A stretch of 64,000 nucleotides of DNA, from contig JAQMWT010000679.1 of assembly GCA_029834535.1 (NCBI GenBank), positions 1 to 64,000 of the forward strand, read 5' to 3'. Positions 19,508-27,563 of the stretch are shown in pieces (the first letter of the stretch is position 1; each line of letters begins with the position of its first letter). The DNA is from Chrysophaeum taylorii (taxonomy: Eukaryota; Sar; Pelagophyceae; Pelagomonadales; Pelagomonadaceae). The position numbers and the translations under genes were made by a program. Under the pieces are notes generated by a model. The model did no database searches and had not been told where the DNA came from. It saw nothing but the letters and a program-made list of their open reading frames with translations.

Positions 19508-21499
19508 TTAGGACTTGAACTTGGTGGAGTTGAGAGTCGACTTGACGCTTTTAAACAGAGCATTACGAAACACAGGTACAACAGACAGTGTGTTGCGGCT
19601 ATCTGAGGTGGTGGGCATCGTTACTGGTTCGAGGGTATCGGTATCTTCTTCATCAGCTTCTGCTGTCAGGTGGTTAACACCAATAGCAGAATGGTGTGGT
19701 ACCATACGAAACGTGAGTGCAAGTAAAGCATTCAGTAGGGATGGCACTAGTGAGTCAAGTTTTAGGGTGTCCAGTTGGTTTTCCAAGAAGTTGGACTCAG
19801 CGAACGGATCCGAGAAGATAGAAGAGTCTTCCGATTCACATGCGAAGGGAATGCTTTGAATACACGAGAGCAAATTATCACGCAGACGATGGAGGTGATC
19901 GTCCGGGGAGGAATGGTTGGCGGCATATTGGTCATGAGCTGTAAGAGTTAAGCGAGACAGTAGCTCTGTGATCTTGAACAGTGTTACGAGCAACACGTGT
20001 GCATTGGCTGTAGGAGGAAAGAGCCGGTTCTCCAGGGAGGTAATTGAAGCAATGGCAGCCTGCAGATCTGTGCGCAGAGATAGATTCTCAGCGCTGAGGG
20101 TGTTGACCTTGCGAATATATAGGCGAAGAGTTTCCTGGAGTTGCTCGACTTGTTGACGCAATGCATCGACATCATCAGGCGAGGCAGAAGGAGCAGGGTG
20201 TGTCGATGGCGAAGACATTTCCAGAGTAGATTCTGATGAGGGAAGTGAGTAGTTTAATGACGTTTCGGTCAACACATGCTGTGCAAGTAGGGGGTATTTC
20301 GTGTTTAGAAAGTGCAGAAAGTCTTGATGTTCTGCCGGAGTATAGGTGGGGCCGAACATTACATCCAGGAGTGATGGCGGCTTTGTATCATCTGAGGATG
20401 ATACGTAGTCGTCAAGGTGTTGTGCCCACGATTGGACAACAGTATTAATCACATGGTGGTATTTGGTGGGCTTGAACATAGCCTGAGTTTTACGAGCTTG
20501 TGTTCGCTCGAGCGTTACAAGAAAGTTAAGATGCTCCAGGTGCATCTGAGTAATAAGCCGAAGATCCAGTGCGAATGGCAGTTGAGTGGTGGAGTCTGTG
20601 GCTGCATCGGTTACTGATAAGACTAAATGAGCAAGTGACGGATGTTGCGTTAGACTGCTAGTCAAGAGAGTATGTAGCTCCTTTGGCAAATGATACGTGC
20701 GTATGATGGTTGCGCGTATATGACCAGCTGAGCACCCATCACAGGAGGGTTGGAAGGAAGTAGCATTACGTGCACATACGATAGGTTGTATGGGCACCTG
20801 ATCGGTGTTGTGACAAGCGCAACAAATGTTAATGGTGATAGTTGAGATGGGGATGTGACCATTCTTCTTGTGGTCATCTGTGTTGAGGTGACTCAGCACT
20901 TCAGTGGGGAGTTCACTAGGTGCTTGTGACTTCGAATTATATGTGGTGGAGGCAAGAAATGTAGGTTGCCCCAAATCGTTGAGGCATTGCGTACAGTAGG
21001 ATGACAGAATGAAACGTTCACGTTTGGGGCCTCTGTAGCAGCCAATAGAAGCAATAGCAGGAGCAGCTTCCCAAAATGTAGTAATGGGTAGGCGCATGGA
21101 TATGAATGTCGTTAGTTCCACAAAAAGTGAAAAGTCAGCAGATTCATAGATCGAGTTGAGTGCCGTAGAGATTTCCGCTCGCATAAAAGAAGAGAGAATG
21201 GGAGTAGCAGGGGTACGGAAGTTCTCATAGAGAGAGAGTCCTCGTTCAATCAGGGCAAAATCCATGTTGAGGCCATCCTGGAGTGTTAGGGATTGTAGTA
21301 AAATATGTTCAGCTGGTGTCGGTGAGACAGTAGCAGCCTGGGAGGTAGCAGGAGTGACAGTGGTTATGGGTTGTCGCTTTTGAGACAACTTGGGAGAAGG
21401 CTCGGTCGTGGAGAGCGAGCGTGGAATTGTCCTTCGAACGACTGGAGAGATGCCACGGCCACGGCCACGGGAGTGCCAAGAAAAAGACATGAGCGACAC
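19508..21499 (-). CDS. Extra downstream frame of the copia element (fossil part)
   Basis: A 663-residue translation after RNase H, where most copia elements have nothing but the 3' LTR. The N-terminus is basic (HSRGRGRG), the middle has several Cys pairs (CTQC, CCACHN, CDGC, about residues 170-260) suggesting zinc binding, a TETSLNY motif near residue 410 (20249-20271), then a heptad-rich coiled coil (DDVDALRQQVEQLQETLRLY). No transmembrane segments typical of an envelope protein are evident. Function unknown. Confidence 0.55.
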   Translation of the reverse strand: MSLMSFSWHSRGRGRGISPVVRRTIPRSLSTTEPSPKLSQKRQPITTVTPATSQAATVSPTPAEHILLQSLTLQDGLNMDFALIERGLSLYENFRTPATPILSSFMRAEISTALNSIYESADFSLFVELTTFISMRLPITTFWEAAPAIASIGCYRGPKRERFILSSYCTQCLNDLGQPTFLASTTYNSKSQAPSELPTEVLSHLNTDDHKKNGHIPISTITINICCACHNTDQVPIQPIVCARNATSFQPSCDGCSAGHIRATIIRTYHLPKELHTLLTSSLTQHPSLAHLVLSVTDAATDSTTQLPFALDLRLITQMHLEHLNFLVTLERTQARKTQAMFKPTKYHHVINTVVQSWAQHLDDYVSSSDDTKPPSLLDVMFGPTYTPAEHQDFLHFLNTKYPLLAQHVLTETSLNYSLPSSESTLEMSSPSTHPAPSASPDDVDALRQQVEQLQETLRLYIRKVNTLSAENLSLRTDLQAAIASITSLENRLFPPTANAHVLLVTLFKITELLSRLTLTAHDQYAANHSSPDDHLHRLRDNLLSCIQSIPFACESEDSSIFSDPFAESNFLENQLDTLKLDSLVPSLLNALLALTFRMVPHHSAIGVNHLTAEADEEDTDTLEPVTMPTTSDSRNTLSVVPVFRNALFKSVKSTLNSTKFKS

Positions 21500-21594
21500 T
21501 CACACGACACGTACAAAAAATTGTGGCAAAAGAAGGTAGGGCCAGGGCTAGTTTGCTAGTTTAACGACGTTGCGGTCACTAGGGTTAGGCATCT

Positions 21595-23898
21595 TCAATC
21601 CTGTAAAGGATTGTCGTCAGAGGCATGATGCATACCGAGTAGAGAACGAAAAGTGGAGAACTCAGCAGCAAGTGGTTTTGTAAAACCATCCGCCACGTTC
21701 AGCTTGCCGGGAACATGATGGACTCGTATTTTCTGTAGCGAGATGTACTCACGGATTTTAAACCATCTGGTCGACAGTGCCTTGGATCGAGAGGACCCAT
21801 CTGGGTTATTAGAGGTGTGAACAGCGGCAGCATTGTCAGACAAGAGAGGTAGGCTTCTGATGAAGCGCATATCTTCAGCAATTGGGTTGTCATTGTCATC
21901 GAAGTCGACAGGGTCAGCGGTGTTCTCACCATTAGCATTGTTGACGTAGAAGGTGGGGTTGACGACAAAGGAGAGTTCCAACAGCAGCTTGCGTAGCCAA
22001 ACAGCTTCATCAGCACAAATACTGAGGGCAATCAACTCAGCTTCGTGAGTTGAGCAGGAGACAATCGGTTGAAGTTTGCTTTTCCAACCAATAAGGCAGT
22101 TGAAAAGATAGAAGACAAACCCGGTGGTAGATTTCCTATCTTCCTGTGCTAAGGAAGGGGCATTGTCAGCGTCAACCATGGCAACTAAGGGGTCAAACTG
22201 TCCAGTAGATACATCCTGCGGTTGGTAGTCGACCACAGTGGATAGATCAATTCGATTAGCGGAGACAGTGCGAAGGTGAGCTTCAATGGCATTACCTTTA
22301 GGATGGAACCAGAGGCGAAGTGAGCGGTTTTCCGGCTTCTTGAGGTAGCGAAGCAAATGCTCTAGCATTTGGACGTGAACATACGTGGGTGCATGCATAC
22401 CACGCGAACATCTGCCCAAGGCTTGCGAGAAGTCAGGTCTGCAGGCAACTTGCATGAACACCAGCTTGCCAAGGAGGGTGGCAAAGTGCGAATTGATGTA
22501 CAACTCTGTTTCAGAGCTGGGAGTGCCATCTTTATACTTGAAGGACGATGACATAGGATATTTAAGCGGGGTCAGTTGCTGCAAGACTGGGTGATCAGCG
22601 AAGAGTTCATCCAGCTTGGCTTGCACATCCAGAGAAATGGAACCGTCAGATGTGCGACACACACGCATGCCTAGGAGGGTATGGACAGGTTCAAACTGCT
22701 CTACAGCATACCGTTTGTGGAGGGCATCCTGTAATTCAGTACGAAGAGGGTCGTCATTGGACACAATAACAATGTCGTCTACAGACAGACTGCATACGAC
22801 GAACTTAGCATGTGCGGATACTCGAGCATATAGGCAAGAGTCCGAATGCAGGCGTTTGTAGCCAAGGCTACGGAAGAAGCCGTCTATCTCTTTGTTCCAA
22901 AGGGATGGTGATTGCCGAAGTCCATAAAGTGACTTCAGCAGTTTCGGTAGACGTCGGCCCTTGTACTTAGCGTCATCGGGGTCGATAAGCTTGATGCCGT
23001 CTGGTAACTGAACATAGACATTGGCATCGATGTCAGACTGAACGAAGGCGTTCGGGACGTCTGCATGGTAGACAGGCAATTGCTTGTATGCTGCAATAGC
23101 TAGTAGTACCCGGATTGCGGTCATGGTGGCCATGGGGCTGAAGGTACCAAAGAAATCGGCGCCAAGAGATGCTAGGAAGCCACGTAGTACGAGGCGAGCC
23201 TTGTGCTTAACGTATTTGCCTGCAGAGTCTGTTTTAATCTTCAGCACCATCTTGCTGTCAATAGGACGAGAGACACCGTCGGGTAAGGAAAGTTTGAAGC
23301 AGCCAAAGCGGATAATGTCGTGGAGTTCCTTGGCGATGGCCTTGAGGTAGGCGTGCCTGTTTTCAGGCGACAAACCGTGGAGGCACTTAAGTTTATATTC
23401 GTCAATGGAAACGTCCGCTTCTTGGACCTTATATTCGTCAGGACCAACAATGGCTGGTGAATTATAGTTTAGCGACGTTGCGGTCGAGGCAGTGTGCGCA
23501 ACTTCGGGATAAGCGGAAACAGCGTCAGTAGGAGTAGTAGGGGCAGATTCCAGTTGGATATGGATAGTAGGGTCGGTACGTAAGACCTGGGTGATAAACT
23601 CTGTAGAGACCAGAAGGTATTCCTCCAAGTCAGCCAGAGATGCAGAAGTAGCGCCAAACTCGGATGAGTTGTGATCAATAAAGCTGGTCGGCGCCAGGTA
23701 CGTAAGTGCATATTGTAAGGAAGAAGTGCCGAAGGCAGCAGCGTGTTCAGTGAACGCAGATAAAAGGGGCTGAGGAATAGGGCACGCAGGTGAACCATCA
23801 GCAGTTAAAAAGGTTGCAGCTGGGATGCTGGATGCGCACTTGGCGTGGGCGAAGTAACCATCGACGTGCGGGTAGCGGGCAAGTAAGTCAGTGCGCAA
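21595..23898 (-). CDS. Copia reverse transcriptase and RNase H (fossil part)
   Basis: A 767-residue translation. TATSLNYNSPAIVG (23464-23486 region) separates an N-terminal stretch from a copia reverse transcriptase (PIDSKMVLKIKTD, LPVYHADVPNAFVQSD, SLYGLRQSPSLWN, LSVDDIVIVSND near residue 376). Then comes a copia RNase H (DRKSTTGFVFYLFN, CSTHEAELIALS, HVPGKLNVADGFTKPL). The family order integrase-RT-RNase H holds. A further SLN motif follows just downstream at 21556-21578. Confidence 0.92.
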   Translation of the reverse strand: MRTDLLARYPHVDGYFAHAKCASSIPAATFLTADGSPACPIPQPLLSAFTEHAAAFGTSSLQYALTYLAPTSFIDHNSSEFGATSASLADLEEYLLVSTEFITQVLRTDPTIHIQLESAPTTPTDAVSAYPEVAHTASTATSLNYNSPAIVGPDEYKVQEADVSIDEYKLKCLHGLSPENRHAYLKAIAKELHDIIRFGCFKLSLPDGVSRPIDSKMVLKIKTDSAGKYVKHKARLVLRGFLASLGADFFGTFSPMATMTAIRVLLAIAAYKQLPVYHADVPNAFVQSDIDANVYVQLPDGIKLIDPDDAKYKGRRLPKLLKSLYGLRQSPSLWNKEIDGFFRSLGYKRLHSDSCLYARVSAHAKFVVCSLSVDDIVIVSNDDPLRTELQDALHKRYAVEQFEPVHTLLGMRVCRTSDGSISLDVQAKLDELFADHPVLQQLTPLKYPMSSSFKYKDGTPSSETELYINSHFATLLGKLVFMQVACRPDFSQALGRCSRGMHAPTYVHVQMLEHLLRYLKKPENRSLRLWFHPKGNAIEAHLRTVSANRIDLSTVVDYQPQDVSTGQFDPLVAMVDADNAPSLAQEDRKSTTGFVFYLFNCLIGWKSKLQPIVSCSTHEAELIALSICADEAVWLRKLLLELSFVVNPTFYVNNANGENTADPVDFDDNDNPIAEDMRFIRSLPLLSDNAAAVHTSNNPDGSSRSKALSTRWFKIREYISLQKIRVHHVPGKLNVADGFTKPLAAEFSTFRSLLGMHHASDDNPLQD

Positions 23899-23915
23899 CG
23901 GGAGAAGAAGACGAG

Positions 23916-25388
23916 CTAACTACGCATCCCCTCTGAGCAGATAGCAGACCAGAGGATACCACCACGGAGATGAAGGGCGGAGAGGGCGGGAGACTTGAAC
24001 GTAAGAAAGTGGTGGCGAAGATCCCAGCGGAAATCGGCGAGCTTGCCACCAGCGGCTTTGTAAGCACCAATAGTAGACGCTTGTAACCGGGCTCGGATAG
24101 TTTTCATAGAAGTGGCCTTGCGGGTGTTAGGCTGTTTGGAACCTGGGACAAGAATGAGGTCATCTTGTGCAAAAAGGTCTTTGTAAGAAGGAAGCAAGGG
24201 CGGCGGTGACATAGAGCCAGATTCGTCGGCGAGAGCGTCAGAAGAGGGAGAAGAGGCAGGAGTAGGGGACGAAGAAGGAGCTGAAGGAGGTGGGGAGTGC
24301 CCCCTCTGAGGATGAGGAGTCCTTGTCCCCCTCTGAATGACATGGTCTTGGATAGTGGTGTGGGGTGTGAGCGAGAAAGGCGCGGAAGGAGCGTGAGGCG
24401 GAGGAGCTAGTTCAGGATCAGGAGTAGGATGCTGCAACATGTAGAGGAATTGCAGCTTGGACGAAACACGAATTTGTTCGTTTTCAGGGTTGAGGACGAC
24501 GTCAGCGAGATGGTCGACGCGCGGGGAGACGAGCGGGTTTTGCGCGTTGGCGCAACAGAGATATATATATTTGCGGCGGCACGGTTCCCACTTGTGGTGT
24601 TCGTGGGGCTCCAATAAAAGGTAACATTCAGCGCCGAAAATCTTGAGCATGTCATGTTGGGGAGTGTTGAGTTGGTTGTAGGGTAGCTGTAGCGGACTCA
24701 TGATAGCATGATGAATGCGCTCGAGCGTGGCGTTCGGGAGAAGGTTGTAGCTTTGAACGGTGTGTATCACCGCCCATGGGAACATGATAGCTGGTTCCAC
24801 GATCTTGGCGCCACGATAGTGAGCATTAAGGAGAGAACGAAGGCGAGTTGAGGAGGCGGAGGCGATGAAGCCGATGGCAGACTCAACTTCAAAGTTAAAG
24901 TGGTGCATGTACGGCGGGAAGGCAATGAGTTGAATGCCCTTATCGACGCGGTACGGGGAGGTAATGTGCTGGCTAAAGTAGGGCTTGAATGCATCGGAGT
25001 AGAGGGTGCGCATGTGCACGTTGAGTTGTGTACGACAGAAGTCATACACAAAATCCAGAGCTTGAGTGAACTCCGTGGCGTTGGTGGTGCGTGTAAAGTA
25101 CACCAAGAGAAATTTCGAAATGAGTTCCTTGAAGACGATGATATGTGTGAAGCCTCCCCATTCGGATGGGATGGTCACATAGCCGCCGTCGCACGCCCAG
25201 ACTTCGCCGGCTTTGTGAGTTTGCTCAAAAGAAGGCTTGGTCGCATTGAAATGCTTGTGCGGGTGGCGCTTGTTGTGTGCGATGCAGTCGGTGCATAAGT
25301 CGCGATATGGTATGTCAGAAGCAGAGAATCCAGGGCGAGCAAGTACGTTGGGGGCCTTGGCAGCGACGTTGTCGGGGCAGTGATGCAC
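23916..25388 (-). CDS. Copia integrase (fossil part)
   Basis: A 490-residue translation. An N-terminal His/Cys zinc region (DLCTDCIAHNKRH) is followed by the integrase core with Asp in VWACDGGYV, Asp in LYSDAFKPYF and Glu in FEVESAIGF. A GKFG-like region and a Pro/Ser-rich tail (PPPSAPSSSPTPASS) follow, linking to reverse transcriptase as in copia elements. Confidence 0.8.
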   Translation of the reverse strand: MHHCPDNVAAKAPNVLARPGFSASDIPYRDLCTDCIAHNKRHPHKHFNATKPSFEQTHKAGEVWACDGGYVTIPSEWGGFTHIIVFKELISKFLLVYFTRTTNATEFTQALDFVYDFCRTQLNVHMRTLYSDAFKPYFSQHITSPYRVDKGIQLIAFPPYMHHFNFEVESAIGFIASASSTRLRSLLNAHYRGAKIVEPAIMFPWAVIHTVQSYNLLPNATLERIHHAIMSPLQLPYNQLNTPQHDMLKIFGAECYLLLEPHEHHKWEPCRRKYIYLCCANAQNPLVSPRVDHLADVVLNPENEQIRVSSKLQFLYMLQHPTPDPELAPPPHAPSAPFSLTPHTTIQDHVIQRGTRTPHPQRGHSPPPSAPSSSPTPASSPSSDALADESGSMSPPPLLPSYKDLFAQDDLILVPGSKQPNTRKATSMKTIRARLQASTIGAYKAAGGKLADFRWDLRHHFLTFKSPALSALHLRGGILWSAICSEGMRS

Positions 25389-26311
25389 CCGGTGAAAGCG
25401 ATTGGCACGTTCTTTGGCATTGAGATATTCGGTGGATCCGTGTGCGAGGACTTACGAGGAATTGGATGAGCGGGAATGTGCCGTTTGCGCCGAACATCGA
25501 ACTTGAGTTCGGTGTCTAAGGCAGGGGAAGGCGGTGCGTCGTCATCCTGGTGCGCAGCAGGGTCACTTGGAGGTGCATCCTCATCATCACGAGTAGCGAG
25601 AGTATCTTCGTAGGACGAAGATATATAGTTTAACGACATTTCGGTCAAGCAGTTGCTGGAAATAGACATCATAAAAGATTGTGCCAAAGACAAGGTATCT
25701 GTGCTGCACGTGGTGGAAGCTTGGTCAACGGTCATGAAATTGGATACATAGGATTTCTTCGTCACGGCAGCAGTATGTTGGAAGGTAGGGTCCAACATAA
25801 GGGATTTAATATCGGCAACGAGGAGCGAAAGGTGCTTGTACAGAGTGCTGTACGTACCGGCAGGCAGAGCATTGCTGAGCATGTCACAGCAAAGGTCATG
25901 GCGTAGAGACAATAGGAAAGATTCCTGTTGTTTGGTGTGGTTGTTAGCACGAATCAACTCCGGTCGAGTGGGGTAGCGTAATTTCCCGTTGCGAGGGTCG
26001 AGTAAAATAATATTGGCATACCCTCGGACGGTTGGCAATGGAGCAAGCATGGAGTGGATTTTAGAGCCGAGCTTGCGGTCACTTCCACGAAGGTGCCCTA
26101 TATAGCGACTATGAGATAGGTGGTGATCTTCCAGAGCAAAATGAGAATCCTTGTAATCGAAAGAGTTGTCGGTGGCCTTGTAGGTAAGGCAGCCAGGCAT
26201 CACAAGAGAGCATCTGGACAAGAGTTTTTGTATGGCGGTGCCATAGGTGGCAGCGGAGCCAACTTGGGGAAGGGCTTGGACTATCCACAAGTAACCCATA
26301 AACGGCTCCAA
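25175..26311 (-). CDS. Copia methyltransferase-like C-terminal part and linker with SLNY (fossil part)
   Basis: A 378-residue translation. The first 160 residues resemble the end of a cytosine-5 methyltransferase: RYPTRPELIRANN (motif IX-like) and MLSNALPAGTYSTLYKHL (motif X-like). After that come TEMSLNYISSSYE (25625-25647) and an acidic, Pro-rich linker that runs into integrase. So the SLNY site falls between methyltransferase-like domain and integrase. Confidence 0.6.
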   Translation of the reverse strand: MEPFMGYLWIVQALPQVGSAATYGTAIQKLLSRCSLVMPGCLTYKATDNSFDYKDSHFALEDHHLSHSRYIGHLRGSDRKLGSKIHSMLAPLPTVRGYANIILLDPRNGKLRYPTRPELIRANNHTKQQESFLLSLRHDLCCDMLSNALPAGTYSTLYKHLSLLVADIKSLMLDPTFQHTAAVTKKSYVSNFMTVDQASTTCSTDTLSLAQSFMMSISSNCLTEMSLNYISSSYEDTLATRDDEDAPPSDPAAHQDDDAPPSPALDTELKFDVRRKRHIPAHPIPRKSSHTDPPNISMPKNVPIAFTGCITAPTTSLPRPPTYLLALDSLLLTYHIATYAPTASHTTSATRTSISMRPSLLLSKLTKPAKSGRATAAM

Positions 26312-27548
26312 ATATATGGACCTGTCCCGGTCGCGGGGGATGTCGGAAGCAGTGAACGTATACGTGCTTCCAAAGGCGTTGATGGGTGGAGTTTTTGGTG
26401 GTGGCGTTCTCTATGGTGAGGTTGCCGTCGGAATGGTGGCCACCAGTTAAGAAGTAGGAGTTGTGTGATGTTGATGAGGTTGTAAGTAATAACCTGTGTG
26501 ACGGTTGGTTAGTTTCGAAAACGGTTATGTAATAGGACACAGGAGTGGGTGAGTTAGTGTGTAAGCTGGCAAACAAGTTATAGAGGATTGTAAAAACCTT
26601 GACGTGTATAGGATGTGTTGCATTGGGTAATGGCTCCATAGAGGAGCGTTTAAAGCACAACTGATGATAAGTACACTCGGATTGAACAGAGTGAGTACGT
26701 TGCTCGTGAGCCTGTTGTGAGTGAAGGCGAAGCAGTAACATATTGAGGGATTCAAGGTCAGCCATAGTAAGCTGAGCAGAACCTGTGCGAGAGTAAGGTG
26801 CAAACGTTTTAGGAACGGGGATATATGGAGGATCGGGGAACACCCGGATCCAGTCTTTGGATACGTGGTTAGGTAGCCAAAGGCGCTTGGGAATAGCTTG
26901 TAGATCATCCACGATCTTTAGGAAGGGGCGTGGATGGAGGATGGGCCACGACAATAGTTTAATTGGTCCAGTAGAATATCTGCGTGCGATGCATATCCAT
27001 CTTTCTCTAGATTGGTAGTCGCCACAGAGGTAGGTCGGGAACCTATCAACAACATCGACACAGTAATCAAGTGTAGTATGGATAAGGTTGGCCACTGTGA
27101 TGTGGTCTTGATGACAGTACTTATGCGGAGGCGTCATCTCAGCCAGTAGTACCAAGGGCTGGAGTAGCTTGATGACAGACAACATGCTGTCGAAAAGAGA
27201 ATCGTCCAGCAGGCTGTGTAAGTCTTCTGTCTTATGCTGTTTTAGTAAATTCCTGTTTGTGCAGGGAGGAGTGATCTCAATTATATCACAATAGAATGTG
27301 CGCCTTTCCTCTGGTGAGATTAGGTGAAGATGGTTAATAAAGGCGGGGAGAGATTCAAATAATAGTACAGTAGGAAAACGGTGGCGTAACATACGAACAA
27401 GCGTATCATCAGACTCAACAACAACTTTTACATTGATATTTAAGCCTAAGTCATTAGTGGCTTGAGACAGGAACGCCGGAGTTGACAAACCAGAACAAAG
27501 TAACATGACAGAGGGTTTGCGGAGATTGGACTCTTGTGAGAGAAACAC
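26109..27548 (-). CDS. Copia methyltransferase-like N-terminal part (fossil part)
   Basis: A 479-residue translation with C5-methyltransferase motifs in family order: motif I-like VMLLCSGLSTPAFL (residues 14-27), motif II-like VKVVVESDD, motif IV IIEITPPC, motif VI-like VLLAEMTPP, and motif VIII-like YQSRERWICIARR, then a long variable region where the target-recognition domain would lie. The domain is diverged from host enzymes and from the gypsy copy, which has a cleaner motif I. It sits between protease and integrase, a different place from the gypsy element. Confidence 0.65.
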   Translation of the reverse strand: MFLSQESNLRKPSVMLLCSGLSTPAFLSQATNDLGLNINVKVVVESDDTLVRMLRHRFPTVLLFESLPAFINHLHLISPEERRTFYCDIIEITPPCTNRNLLKQHKTEDLHSLLDDSLFDSMLSVIKLLQPLVLLAEMTPPHKYCHQDHITVANLIHTTLDYCVDVVDRFPTYLCGDYQSRERWICIARRYSTGPIKLLSWPILHPRPFLKIVDDLQAIPKRLWLPNHVSKDWIRVFPDPPYIPVPKTFAPYSRTGSAQLTMADLESLNMLLLRLHSQQAHEQRTHSVQSECTYHQLCFKRSSMEPLPNATHPIHVKVFTILYNLFASLHTNSPTPVSYYITVFETNQPSHRLLLTTSSTSHNSYFLTGGHHSDGNLTIENATTKNSTHQRLWKHVYVHCFRHPPRPGQVHIFGAVYGLLVDSPSPSPSWLRCHLWHRHTKTLVQMLSCDAWLPYLQGHRQLFRLQGFSFCSGRSPPIS

Positions 27549-27563
27549 TGGGCGTGAAAGTAG

